In this document: one piece after another, positions 35,923 through 44,726 of the stretch
Layout: the number at the start of each line of letters is the position of its first letter
Position numbering within the stretch: the stretch's first letter is position 1
Assembly: GCA_018812715.1 (NCBI GenBank)
Contig: JAHJCT010000028.1
Location: forward strand, 1-64,000
Length of the DNA: 64,000 nt
Direction of reading: 5' to 3'
Source of the DNA: Microcaldota archaeon
GTDB taxonomy: Archaea > Micrarchaeota > Micrarchaeia > Anstonellales > Bilamarchaeaceae
Translations under genes and position numbers: made by a program
The notes under the pieces: model-generated
What the model saw: the letters and a program-made list of their open reading frames with translations, nothing else
What the model was told of the DNA's origin: nothing
Database searches by the model: none

Positions 35923-36840
35923 TTATTTCTTATAAGCAACGTAAATATCCGCTTCAATCATAGTGTCATTATCATAATAGTGATGGGTAAAATAAACATT
36001 CCCCTCTGCATCTATTGTTGCTTCTCCTGCAAGGGTTGATATAATCTCTTCAGGAACCTGCCATTCCCCATTCACCTTTTTTGATCTCCAAAGCCCGTAA
36101 TTTTTTGAAATCCATAATTCATCTTCAGCAGGATTTAATGCAGGCCAACCTTCATCATATTCACTATTGACATTTTCCAGATTTTCAGGAACCTGCCATT
36201 CCCCATTCACCTTTTTTGACATCCATATATCCAATCCTCCTTTCCCGCCTTCTCTTGAGGAATGAAAATATAGCTCACTACCATCATTTGATATGTGTAA
36301 CTCTCCAACTTCATATTCTGGATTAAAATCTGCAATTTCTGCAATCGCCCATTTTCCATTTTTGAATTCAGAAGTAAACCAATGAAGTCCTGTATATCCC
36401 TCTCTCACTCCACAAATCCACACCTCATTATCCTGAAAAAATCCACAGCCATCTAAATGAGGTTTTCCGGGCTCAACAAACCAGATGCGCTCAGCATCGC
36501 TCCAACCACTTCCCTGTTTTTCAAACTTATAGATTCCAGTTACAGTATCATAAGCTTGTTCGATAACATCCATTTTGTTGTTTGGAGTAAACCAAACATA
36601 AAGCGTATTACCATCGGGCATGATAAATGCAGAATCTTCTGCTCCTCTTGTATTTACAGGATATGGTAAAGGAGCAGGTTCCTCATATTCATCAGAAAGC
36701 AATTGAGGTGGATTTTTGTCATTTTCAGGAGTCATCTTAATTGCGTCTTCAGGAATTTTTGATTCTCGGTCAATTTGTTCCATTTGTTCAGTACATCCAC
36801 TGATAAGAAGCAATCCCATTATGAGCAATACCGTTCTCAT
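35923..36840 (-). CDS. lipoprotein with PD40/TolB-like beta-propeller repeats
   Basis: 305 residues from ATG 36840; the track's GTG at 36858 is less likely because a TTAAATATG box sits about 26 nt upstream of 36840. MRTVLLIMGLLLISGC is a signal peptide with lipobox. The body has repeated blades such as HISNDGSELYFHSS, LDIWMSKKVNGEW and EGNVYFTHH, the TolB/PD40 pattern of WD40-like propellers. An exact duplication (KKVNGEWQVPE) suggests recent blade expansion. Likely an external protein-binding or sugar-binding scaffold. It is divergent from the VirB6-like gene and shares its promoter region. Confidence 0.78.
   Translation of the reverse strand: MRTVLLIMGLLLISGCTEQMEQIDRESKIPEDAIKMTPENDKNPPQLLSDEYEEPAPLPYPVNTRGAEDSAFIMPDGNTLYVWFTPNNKMDVIEQAYDTVTGIYKFEKQGSGWSDAERIWFVEPGKPHLDGCGFFQDNEVWICGVREGYTGLHWFTSEFKNGKWAIAEIADFNPEYEVGELHISNDGSELYFHSSREGGKGGLDIWMSKKVNGEWQVPENLENVNSEYDEGWPALNPAEDELWISKNYGLWRSKKVNGEWQVPEEIISTLAGEATIDAEGNVYFTHHYYDNDTMIEADIYVAYKK
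36049..36219 (-). repeat. 36-bp exact repeat inside the propeller lipoprotein
   Basis: TTCAGGAACCTGCCATTCCC and the following 16 bases occur identically at 36049-36084 and 36184-36219 (+ strand orientation), encoding SKKVNGEWQVPE twice in the same frame. Lack of even synonymous differences points to a recent duplication or gene conversion of one blade. Confidence 0.85.
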
Positions 36841-36895
36841 GATTCTACATGCACGCACGAAACATATTTAATCATAAGATATGTATCCATTCTTG

Positions 36896-37972
36896 ATGGC
36901 AGGCGAATTTGTAGGAATAGAGATAGCTGTAATTGTTGTTACTGCTTCAATTATTCTTGCAGGCATTTTCATAGGTCTTGGCCGTGCTTTTGGTTATAAA
37001 CGCATAGAATATTTTGGGATAGAAGAACTAATCCAATCTGTAATTAATGCTGCAATAATAGGTTCATTCGCCGCAGTAGTTGAGTTAATAGCAGCTGTTA
37101 GTGCTAGCGTAGTTACTGAAACATGCGCAGAAGGAAATGTAGTCAACCAACTTGTCTGTACTCTTGAAACTGTCAATACAAATCTTTTCAGTTTTTTCCA
37201 AGAACTTGCTGCCATGATTATGAGCATTGGCTATTATCAAACACTTGAGCTTGATTTTGGCGCCTTTGCTATTTCTCCATTTGTCAATCTTAGTGCATTG
37301 TCAAATTCCTTCTCTGCCCAACTTCTATCTACTAATATTGTATTGTTACTTGTCGAACTCAATATCCATATAACAAACTTTATTGGTCAAAATGCGCTTG
37401 CACTTCTTTTCCCTGTTGGCCTTGTATTACGTACTTTGTTCGCAACTCGTAAGGTTGGCGGTTTTCTTATAGCTTTAGCTGTTGGCCTTTACTTATTTTA
37501 CCCAACATTTGTTTTGATATTTCCAGATCCTTCTACAAATCTGTATAATGCCACCATCACAATGGAGTCATTTAACAACAATAGTTTCTATGCAACTCTT
37601 CCAGTTGTAGATCTAAATGATAATTATGCTATCGCAGGGAAATTGGATATACTCAGTGGCCGATGTTTCGAAGAAAATCTATCAAATACATCAAACTGTA
37701 ATCAAACCCTTATAGATCAAGGATTACTAGTTAATATCTCAACTCTTCCAAACGTTACTATCTGGGGGCCAGCATTACCTGAAAATACTTCTCTGGATTT
37801 CACTGGTGATCTGACCTACGTTGTTCAACAAAACAACAATGCATTATCTATGTCGCTTTTATACTCAGTACTTGCCCCACTTTTTTCACTTCTAGTGACT
37901 GTTGTTTTTGTTAAAGAACTTGCAAATATTCTCGGCAGTGAGATAGGCCTTAAGACTATCACAGCTATATAA
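36896..37972 (+). CDS. polytopic membrane protein, VirB6/CedA-like candidate
   Basis: 358 residues from ATG 36896, about 26 nt below a CATATTTAAT box; the track's ATG at 36881 would lie above the transcription start. Hydrophobic segments: residues 5-30, about 45-75, a long central block (VLLLVELNIHITNFIGQNAL, LFPVGLVLRTLFATRKVGG, FLIALAVGLYLFYPTFVLIF) and a C-terminal span (LAPLFSLLVTVVFVKEL). An external loop of about 110 residues rich in N-x-S/T sits before the last span. The 'R...GG.LIA.A.G.Y..YP' stretch and the terminal 'KELANILGSE' look to me like VirB6/CedA-type inner-membrane channel proteins. Gene order supports this: it is followed by VirB4-like genes. Confidence 0.5.
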   Translation: MAGEFVGIEIAVIVVTASIILAGIFIGLGRAFGYKRIEYFGIEELIQSVINAAIIGSFAAVVELIAAVSASVVTETCAEGNVVNQLVCTLETVNTNLFSFFQELAAMIMSIGYYQTLELDFGAFAISPFVNLSALSNSFSAQLLSTNIVLLLVELNIHITNFIGQNALALLFPVGLVLRTLFATRKVGGFLIALAVGLYLFYPTFVLIFPDPSTNLYNATITMESFNNNSFYATLPVVDLNDNYAIAGKLDILSGRCFEENLSNTSNCNQTLIDQGLLVNISTLPNVTIWGPALPENTSLDFTGDLTYVVQQNNNALSMSLLYSVLAPLFSLLVTVVFVKELANILGSEIGLKTITAI

Positions 37973-38003
37973 TCTTTAAATATACCAATGGAGTGATAAT
38001 GTT

Positions 38004-38786
38004 ATGTTCCTTAATAGAGCAATAACAGCATTGGCTGTTGTCGGCGGTGTACTCGCCATTATTATTTCGCTTTTATCAGGAAATCCATTGTTTCCAATAA
38101 TCGCAGCTGTTTTCTTTACACTAACCCTGCTTCTCTGGAAATATGGATATTTGATTATTCCTGTTTTTACCAGGGCAACAAATATTGTAGAAATACGCGG
38201 CGGTTATGAAGTTCCATCTTCAAGAGATTACATCATAAAAAAGAATGAGAATGGCTATTATGCCTCTAAATTTCTAGAGGTTCGTTTCTATGAGAGTTCT
38301 ATGGACAAATCCAAAGATGAAAAACAGAATATGTTTGAGTCTTTTGAACGTGCAATAAGTTCCTTGAAATATATTGTAAAAATTTCCCTTATGGTAAGTA
38401 CTCTTGATTTATCAAAACATATTGATGAAATTAAAACCAAGAGAGGGGCTGCTGAAGCACGAAAATCCAAAGAAGCCAAATTAGCACGGGATGAATCTCT
38501 CAGACTTGATAGGGAACTTGCTTATTGGAACCGTCTACTAGATCGCATAACTCAAGGTGAAAGACCCGTTGAGGTGATCGCATTTGCATCTACTACTGCA
38601 TTCGGGCTTACAAGAGATGAAGCATTGAGTCGTGTTTCTCGCCAATCAAAAGAGCTAAGAACGATATTATCAAGTTCTTTGGGTTGTGATATAAGAGAAC
38701 TTAAAGATCTTGAAATGCTCAAATGCTTTGAATGGGAGTATTTCTTCCCGACTACACAGGAGGAGATCAAAGACCTCATGTTCTAG
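38004..38786 (+). CDS. membrane-anchored protein resembling VirB3 plus VirB4 N-terminal domain
   Basis: 260 residues. Two close membrane spans (LAVVGGVLAIIISLL, PIIAAVFFTLTLLLWKYGYLIIP) start the protein, as in VirB3. The soluble rest has features of the VirB4 N-terminal domain: a 'STLDLSKHIDEI' strand, a long charged helix (KSKEAKLARDESLRLDRELA), then RPVEVIAFASTTAFG and a final FEWEYFFPTT. ATPase motifs are absent and are found instead in the next gene, so this would be a VirB4 split in two. ATG start with GGAGTGAT (37990-37997) as SD. Assignment is by architecture and order, not by search. Confidence 0.45.
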   Translation: MFLNRAITALAVVGGVLAIIISLLSGNPLFPIIAAVFFTLTLLLWKYGYLIIPVFTRATNIVEIRGGYEVPSSRDYIIKKNENGYYASKFLEVRFYESSMDKSKDEKQNMFESFERAISSLKYIVKISLMVSTLDLSKHIDEIKTKRGAAEARKSKEAKLARDESLRLDRELAYWNRLLDRITQGERPVEVIAFASTTAFGLTRDEALSRVSRQSKELRTILSSSLGCDIRELKDLEMLKCFEWEYFFPTTQEEIKDLMF

Positions 38787-38820
38787 CCTTCTTTATAATT
38801 ATAACGAGGGAACAACAAGT

Positions 38821-40278
38821 ATGACTCTAAAACCTTCATATATGCTTTCAAAAGAACTTGCACAGAGGATGATTCTTGTTCATCCTCCAGAACCACGTAA
38901 AGAACTTCTTCTTTCGAGACCATCTAATGGCGTATATGTAGGGAAAACTAGATTTTTACGCACCCCTGTTTTCTGGAATCCAGTCAAGCTTATCAATCCC
39001 CATATTGCTGTTCTTGGTATAACCGGATCTGGAAAAAGTTACACAGTAAAGACTTTTCTCACGAGGGCGTCTCTTATTTGGAATACTAATGCTGTTATCA
39101 TCGACTGGGTCGGTGAATATGGTGATTGGGTAAGGCAGGCTGGCGGTACGGTAATTAATCTTGCAAAAGAACGTCTTAATATCCTGGATCTTGTTGGACT
39201 CCCAAAAAGAAGTAGAATAAAACAGCTAGTTTCTGCTCTTGATATTCTTCTTGATCTGAAGAGCTATCCTAATGAGCGTGATGAAATAGAAGATGCTCTT
39301 GAACATGTTTATATGCACGAATCAAAAAGAAAACCTGTTTTGATTGATGTCGTAAAACTCTTGGAACAACGTACCAAGAAAAAAGCAGCCAGGTTATTGA
39401 AAAGATTTACAGAAGAAGGCACTGACTTTTTTGCTGGGAATTCAACGCTTGACATAAAAAAACTCACAACAAGTGGTCTTGTATCAATCGATCTTCATGA
39501 ACTCCCCACAGAAGAAATGAGAAGTTTGGCTGGCCTTACTATTCTACAATATATCAAAGAGCTTATGCGAGCTGAAGGAATGAAAGAAGATCACGGGCAT
39601 GTCCGTCTTTTTGTTGTACTTGATGAAGCATGGAAAATTGCACAAGATGAAAGGAGCGATGTTATCTCAATAGTAAGAGAAGGGCGTAAATACAATTTCT
39701 CTCTCATTATTGCAACTCAAAATCCAACCGACATGCATAAAACAATATTCAGCAATATAGGTACAGTTTTCGTACTTCGTATGATTCTTCGTGAGTACAG
39801 GGACTATCTGAGGAAATCAATTGGTTATTCAGACTTTATAGATACTGAAATATCCAAATTTGGTGTGGGTGATGCTGCAGTTAACATGATCTTTGCACAA
39901 CGCCAATCTAAAGTAATGACATTCCTAATGGAAAAAATAGATGGAGAAGAGCCCCTTTTGATATATAAAATTAAGGGTGGGGAAATGATGGTTGAAATAG
40001 AAAGAGAACAATTTGTCCGGATGTTGTATGAACTTGGTCTTAGCGAAAGTCAACTTTCACTGTTAAGGTCTGAGTTTGAAAAAGGAGATGGAATGCTCGA
40101 TGGTGAACAACTTGTTGCAATTCTGGAAAAATTTGGTTATTCCAGGGCGGCTATAATTTCGTTTTTAAGGCAATTGGGCATTACTGAAAAAAATCTTGTT
40201 CGTATCTTCTCTTTGGTAAAGATGCGAAAAGCTACTAAAGGCGTTATAAACGTCGTTTTGGAGGATACAAATGCCTGA
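38821..40278 (+). CDS. VirB4/HerA-superfamily ATPase
   Basis: 485 residues from ATG 38821; the track frame starting at 38710 runs inside the upstream gene, and a TATAATTATA box 26 nt before 38821 supports the later start. Walker A GITGSGKSYT (about 66-75), the strand VIIDWVGEYGDW, Walker B VVLDEAWKIA (about 264-273), and SLIIATQNP (about 293-301). DEAW at Walker B is typical of VirB4/TraC-like motors, whereas HerA has DEAH. A C-terminal helical extension of about 110 residues follows IEREQFVRML. Probable motor for DNA or substrate transfer across the membrane with the two upstream genes. NurA, the usual HerA partner, is not adjacent (61405). Confidence 0.8.
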   Translation: MTLKPSYMLSKELAQRMILVHPPEPRKELLLSRPSNGVYVGKTRFLRTPVFWNPVKLINPHIAVLGITGSGKSYTVKTFLTRASLIWNTNAVIIDWVGEYGDWVRQAGGTVINLAKERLNILDLVGLPKRSRIKQLVSALDILLDLKSYPNERDEIEDALEHVYMHESKRKPVLIDVVKLLEQRTKKKAARLLKRFTEEGTDFFAGNSTLDIKKLTTSGLVSIDLHELPTEEMRSLAGLTILQYIKELMRAEGMKEDHGHVRLFVVLDEAWKIAQDERSDVISIVREGRKYNFSLIIATQNPTDMHKTIFSNIGTVFVLRMILREYRDYLRKSIGYSDFIDTEISKFGVGDAAVNMIFAQRQSKVMTFLMEKIDGEEPLLIYKIKGGEMMVEIEREQFVRMLYELGLSESQLSLLRSEFEKGDGMLDGEQLVAILEKFGYSRAAIISFLRQLGITEKNLVRIFSLVKMRKATKGVINVVLEDTNA

Positions 40279-40975
40279 GGAAAAAATAGTTACAGCAGCA
40301 AAACAAAAGAAAAATCTCAAGACGCTATCTACATTACTTGGTGATTTAGGTTTTACAAAAATATCTTACTCAACTAAGTTACTCTCAGTAGAAAAAATCA
40401 AAGGGCGCGATCTTAAAGGTCAGCCCTATCTAGAGTACCGGGTCGAATTTAAACCCAATTCGATTGAATTTACGTTTAGCTGCTCTGCTAAGCGGAATAA
40501 ACTCGCCAGGATGCTCACTCTTCTACCTACTTTTCTCAACATTCTCCAGGTTGCAGAAGATTACTATGACGTAAATCCTACAAGTATCTTCCCTCAAATA
40601 AACGATGTTATTTCTGAGGTTTCCAAAGTCCTAAATCGTGATGCTTTAGAATTTTCAACTGAACTAAGTGAACTACAAACTAAACACCAGGAACTCAATG
40701 CAAAATACGAAGATCTGGTGCGCTCCAGTGAAGCAAACACAAGAATTTTGCTGGAATGTGAAAGAAAACGTGATGAAGTTCAAAAACAACTTAATCATCT
40801 TACTGGCATGACCGATGATCTTCTCAAAGAATCTCTTTATAACTGGATAAAGCTTCATAGTGGCACTATTGATGTACGAGAGTTTTCCAAGGCCCATAGT
40901 GTCGCCATTAGCCGCGTTGAAGAGGGATTGAACATGCTCATTAATAATGGCTATATACGGAGGCGGTTCGAATAG
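40271..40975 (+). CDS. coiled-coil protein with C-terminal winged-helix-like end
   Basis: 234 residues, ATG start overlapping the ATPase gene by 8 bp with GGAGG at 40260-40264. The N-terminal 110 residues look like a compact alpha/beta domain (KISYSTKLLSVEKI, YRVEFKPNSIEFTFSC). Then comes a coiled coil (TELSELQTKHQELNAKYEDL ... CERKRDEVQKQL) and a final segment (IDVREFSKAHSVAISRVEEGLNMLINNGYIRRR) with winged-helix character. No known name. Tight coupling suggests it is a dedicated partner or adaptor of the VirB4-like motor. Confidence 0.6.
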   Translation: MPEEKIVTAAKQKKNLKTLSTLLGDLGFTKISYSTKLLSVEKIKGRDLKGQPYLEYRVEFKPNSIEFTFSCSAKRNKLARMLTLLPTFLNILQVAEDYYDVNPTSIFPQINDVISEVSKVLNRDALEFSTELSELQTKHQELNAKYEDLVRSSEANTRILLECERKRDEVQKQLNHLTGMTDDLLKESLYNWIKLHSGTIDVREFSKAHSVAISRVEEGLNMLINNGYIRRRFE

Positions 40976-41121
40976 CAAAAAAGCAAGAATCTATTGTATA
41001 TGTATATACATTCGAACTTCTTCGTCATTATCCCAATAGCCGGTCCTTTATATTCAAAGCACCACTCAAACGTTCATTAAAAGATACTGTTTCAGAACTT
41101 GTTTTTGGTTCTAAGGTGTGA
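40972..41121 (+). CDS. possible 49-codon small protein with non-canonical start
   Basis: An open frame of 49 codons fills the gap exactly to the purD start: it ends TGA at 41119-41121, two bases before the purD ATG. Translation (AKKQESIVYVYTFELLRHYP, SRSFIFKAPLKRSLKDTV, SELVFGSKV) has protein-like composition. The only candidate start is ATA at 40972, eight bases after GGAGG; there is no ATG, GTG or TTG in frame. It could be a real small protein with a rare start, a sequence error, or chance. Its preceding stop frame rules out a simple in-frame link to the 40271 gene. Confidence 0.3.
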   Translation: MAKKQESIVYVYTFELLRHYPNSRSFIFKAPLKRSLKDTVSELVFGSKV

Positions 41122-41123
41122 AT

Positions 41124-42422
41124 ATGAAAGTAGTCTTAGTTGGAAATGGGGCAAGAGAGCACATAATCGCTGAAAAACTAGCTGAACATTGTGATCTCTA
41201 TGCCATTATGTCAAAGAAAAATCCAGCTATTGCTCAACTTTCAGTGAAGTACTGGTTATGTGATATAAATAATGTTAATGAAGTTGCCAATATTGTACAT
41301 GACAATGAGTTTGATTTGGCTTTTTCTAGTCCAGATGCTACGCTTGAAGCTGGGATAAGTAATGTTTTTGAAAATGCTGGAATACTTGTTGCATCACCCT
41401 CAAAATCTGCCTCAAGAATAGAATGGGATAAAGGCTTTATGCGAACTATTATGAAAAATCACAAAATAAAAGGATCTCCAAAACATGAAGTGGTGGACAA
41501 TGTTGATGGTGCAGTAAAAGCAATTCGCGATTATGGTCAAGTGGCTATAAAACCATTGGGTCTTTCTGGTGGTAAAGGTGTGAAGGTAAGCGGAGATCAT
41601 TTTGATAGCATTGATGAAAAAATCGGATATGCTCAGGAACTTATACGAAAAGACGGTTGTGTACTTATTGAAGAAAAACTAATTGGTGAAGAATTTACAC
41701 TCCAGGCATTTTCAGATGGGTCAAGAATTGCTGTAATGCCTCCAGTACAGGATCATAAAAGAGCATATGCTGGCGATAGCGGTGCGAATACGGGTGGGAT
41801 GGGCAGTTATTCTACCGGAGCCAATCTTCCTTTTCTTGAGAAATCAGATCTAGATGATGCAACAAAAATTCTCAAAGAAATAATACATGCACTTAAGAAA
41901 GAAGAAGTTCCCTTCAGAGGAATACTCTACGGCCAGTTCATGGCAACTGCTGATGGTCTAAAAGTAATTGAATTCAATGCAAGATTCGGGGATCCTGAGG
42001 CTATGAATGTCCTTTCTTTACTTAAAACATCTTTGGTAGATATCTTCCTTTCTATGGCAGAGGGCAGACTTAGCAAACCAGAGTTTTCTGATGAATGCAC
42101 AGTGCTCAAATATCTTGTACCAGAAGGATATCCTGATTCTCCAAAGAAAGATGCAGAAGTATTAATCGATAGTTTTGGTATAGAAAAATGCGGAGCAAGT
42201 TTGTATTATGCATCTGTTTATGAAAAAGATGGAAAAATACTCACCACAAGTTCGAGGGCTTTTGGTGTTCTTGGTAAAGCAAAAACATTAGAGGAAGCAG
42301 AAAAAATAGCTGAAAATGGTTGTAATTTTGTTAAAGGACCAGTCTGGCATCGTGAGGATATAGGCACACAAGAACTAGTCAATAAACGGATAACAAATAT
42401 GAAATCTCTACGTTCATCATGA
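41124..42422 (+). CDS. purD: phosphoribosylamine-glycine ligase
   Basis: 432 residues from ATG 41124 (GGTG six bases upstream); the track's GTG at 41118 is less likely. MKVVLVGNGAREHII matches the N-terminal GARS motif, KPLGLSGGKGVKV the ATP-grasp loop, GANTGGMGSYS the family signature, and IEFNARFGDPE the metal site. It joins glycine to phosphoribosylamine in purine synthesis. Stop overlaps the next start (ATGA), so the exoprotein gene is co-translated. Confidence 0.96.
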   Translation: MKVVLVGNGAREHIIAEKLAEHCDLYAIMSKKNPAIAQLSVKYWLCDINNVNEVANIVHDNEFDLAFSSPDATLEAGISNVFENAGILVASPSKSASRIEWDKGFMRTIMKNHKIKGSPKHEVVDNVDGAVKAIRDYGQVAIKPLGLSGGKGVKVSGDHFDSIDEKIGYAQELIRKDGCVLIEEKLIGEEFTLQAFSDGSRIAVMPPVQDHKRAYAGDSGANTGGMGSYSTGANLPFLEKSDLDDATKILKEIIHALKKEEVPFRGILYGQFMATADGLKVIEFNARFGDPEAMNVLSLLKTSLVDIFLSMAEGRLSKPEFSDECTVLKYLVPEGYPDSPKKDAEVLIDSFGIEKCGASLYYASVYEKDGKILTTSSRAFGVLGKAKTLEEAEKIAENGCNFVKGPVWHREDIGTQELVNKRITNMKSLRSS

Positions 42423-43627
42423 GACACATACTTATTTTCCTTCTTCTTTTTTCCTGCGCATTCTCAATTTATGGTTACTCAAGAATAACTATAGAAAGAA
42501 CATGGATTGTAGAAGATGCAGAGGGTGCACATATCAATTTTACAGGTAATCTTATTGTGAATAATAGCAATCAACGTGTTGTTAGTCTTACAATCGACCC
42601 AAAGGCATCCCACTCAACAAATGAAGATGGCGTTATCTCAGTGCATTACAATGGAACAATAAATGACAATCATTTTTCGATTAAAGGCATAGCAATAGTT
42701 GATGTAGATTATAATACGAATATCTATTCTGATAGCAACGTTCCTTTGAGCACTCTATCGTCTACCAATTTAACAATGCCAAATAATGAAATAAGAACCG
42801 AGGCGCAATTACTCGCAAATCACAATTCCTCTCTTAAAACAGTAAAAGATCTCGTAAATTGGGTCCATAATTACGTAGAGTATGATCTAAATTATTGGGG
42901 GCGATCAAATTCTGCACAAGATGTTTTTAATGAAAAACGTGGAGTATGTGTAGAATATTCCCATCTTCTTATCTCTATGGCACGCTCTGTTGGTTTTGAT
43001 ACACGTTATGTAAGTGGTTATGTTCTTACAACTTCTTGGCAACCACATGCCTGGGTTGAAATATATATTCCGAACTATGATTGGTTGCCTGTTGATGCCA
43101 CCTTTGATCAGGTTGGGATACTTGACAGCGGCCATGTTGCAATAAGTTACGGTGATGATCAATCGACATCTTACGATCTTTTGCTAGCTAACAGACAAAA
43201 TATAACTATGGAAGTTCAAAATAGTCTTACCGAACAATTCTCAATTGAAGATCCGAAAGGCGCCTCTCTTTCTATTGATTTTGATAATCAGAGCAATATA
43301 GTTACAGTGTCTATAATGAATGAACGTTCCGAATATCTTTTTGGTAACTATATGACCCAACTTCCTGATGAGTATGGGGGAGTACAAAGCACAGTACTAC
43401 TTCTCAATCCAAATGAAAATATTTACCGTTATTATGGTCTTAATCTCTCTCTTTTCAATAGTCATTATGTTTATACTATTCCTGTTTACTCGTCATTCAA
43501 TGATGCAAAAGATGATGAACTTATAAAAATAACTGGCACTGCCCCTAATGGCGCATCTGCTTCTCCAGAACTATGCCCTGCGGCCTTTCTCTTACTTGGT
43601 TTTCTGTGCATAAGAGCCGTCCATTAA
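42419..43627 (+). CDS. secreted transglutaminase-like cysteine protease-fold protein
   Basis: 402 residues. Signal peptide MRHILIFLLLFSCAFSIYG, then a beta domain with N-x-S/T sites. The core catalytic triad is complete: Cys177 in RGVCVEYSHLL, His in QPHAWVEIY, Asp in LPVDATFD. A beta domain follows (residues ~260-380), and the C-terminus has a hydrophobic stretch (AAFLLLGFLCIRAVH) that could anchor it. Probably an extracellular peptidase or isopeptidase; the target is unknown. Overlaps purD by 4 bp, an unusual pairing of purine synthesis with an exoprotein. Confidence 0.85.
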   Translation: MRHILIFLLLFSCAFSIYGYSRITIERTWIVEDAEGAHINFTGNLIVNNSNQRVVSLTIDPKASHSTNEDGVISVHYNGTINDNHFSIKGIAIVDVDYNTNIYSDSNVPLSTLSSTNLTMPNNEIRTEAQLLANHNSSLKTVKDLVNWVHNYVEYDLNYWGRSNSAQDVFNEKRGVCVEYSHLLISMARSVGFDTRYVSGYVLTTSWQPHAWVEIYIPNYDWLPVDATFDQVGILDSGHVAISYGDDQSTSYDLLLANRQNITMEVQNSLTEQFSIEDPKGASLSIDFDNQSNIVTVSIMNERSEYLFGNYMTQLPDEYGGVQSTVLLLNPNENIYRYYGLNLSLFNSHYVYTIPVYSSFNDAKDDELIKITGTAPNGASASPELCPAAFLLLGFLCIRAVH

Positions 43628-43654
43628 AAAAGTTTTTCGTATACCATCTTCAAC

Positions 43655-44725
43655 ATGCAAGTGCACATCGTGGGAGCTGGGCCAGCAGGATCGATTGCTG
43701 CCATAAGTGCTCTTCAAAATGACTTTGATGTTATCGTTTCAGAAGAACATCCGATAGCTGGCATTCCAGAAAATTGTTCTGGTCTTTTTTCAAAGGATGG
43801 ATTAAATTCATTAAGAGATTTCATAGATTACAAAAAGATTGTTATAAACCCCATCAAAGGTGCGAACATACATCTTTTAGATGAAAAGTTATCCATAGAA
43901 CAAAAGAACCCAGTTGGTTATGTTTGCAATCGAACTGCGATGGATCAATTTCTTATTAACAAAGCCGAAAATGATGGTGCCAAAATAAATTACGGGGAAA
44001 AGATATCTGGCAATTTTCATGCTAATAATATTATTGGTGCTGATGGCCCCTTTTCTTTTGTTGCCAGGCATTTTAATTTCAACAAAATCAATCTCTACGC
44101 ATCAACACTTCAATCAAAAGTAGCTTATAAATCTGAAGATCCTAATAAAGTTGAAGTTTTTCTTTCTAATTTACATTTTCCTGGTTTTTTTGGTTGGATA
44201 ATTCCACATGATGAGTATACTGCTGAGTTTGGGGTCGGCGTATCACCCTTACATAATGTCTTTACATCCTGGAAATATTTGCTAAAAATGAAAAATATCG
44301 AAAGCAGCCTAAAACCTCGAGGCCATACTATTCCTCTTAGAGTAAGATCGCGTACTGGCAAACGCATGGGAAAAGTAAAGGTAATTCTTGTAGGCGATGC
44401 GGCCGGTCAAGTAAAATCTACTACTGGTGGTGGGGTAATTTTTGGTGGTAATTGTGCCAGATTAGCTGGAAAATATGTCCAAGAACCTCTGAGATATGAA
44501 TTTGAGTGGCGCCTTCGTTATGGGCCAGATCTCAAAATGCATGGTCTTTTACATTCTTATCTCTCTTCTCTTTCTGATGATGCCATTTCTAACCTTGGCA
44601 AAAGACTTAAGAAGCTCCAATGTGATGCTTATTTATCTGCTCATGGGCATATGGATAAACCTACAAGGATGATTAAGCCAGAAGGAGTGGCCCATTTTCT
44701 GAAAAATATTACAGGAGTTGCTTAA
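43655..44725 (+). CDS. geranylgeranyl reductase family flavoprotein
   Basis: 356 residues. N-terminal dinucleotide motif HIVGAGPAGSIAA, the CSGLFS loop, IIGADGPFS, and the conserved ILVGDAAGQVKSTTGGGV in the FAD-binding C-terminal site. These are features of the geranylgeranyl/digeranylgeranylglycerophospholipid reductase family that saturates isoprenoid chains of archaeal lipids. The immediate neighbour is GGGP synthase (2 bp downstream), supporting a lipid role; squalene-type monooxygenase relatives look similar but lack this context. Confidence 0.87.
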   Translation: MQVHIVGAGPAGSIAAISALQNDFDVIVSEEHPIAGIPENCSGLFSKDGLNSLRDFIDYKKIVINPIKGANIHLLDEKLSIEQKNPVGYVCNRTAMDQFLINKAENDGAKINYGEKISGNFHANNIIGADGPFSFVARHFNFNKINLYASTLQSKVAYKSEDPNKVEVFLSNLHFPGFFGWIIPHDEYTAEFGVGVSPLHNVFTSWKYLLKMKNIESSLKPRGHTIPLRVRSRTGKRMGKVKVILVGDAAGQVKSTTGGGVIFGGNCARLAGKYVQEPLRYEFEWRLRYGPDLKMHGLLHSYLSSLSDDAISNLGKRLKKLQCDAYLSAHGHMDKPTRMIKPEGVAHFLKNITGVA

Positions 44726-44726
44726 C

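Noticed and set aside
38821-40278. Calling the ATPase HerA, partner of NurA at 61405
   Set aside because: The Walker B is DEAW rather than DEAH-type, its neighbours look like VirB6/VirB4 parts, and nurA is over 20 kb away; herA and nurA are normally adjacent.
38710-40278. ORF-track start at 38710 for the VirB4-like gene
   Set aside because: The extra residues read inside the upstream gene in another frame and a TATA box sits 26 nt above ATG 38821.
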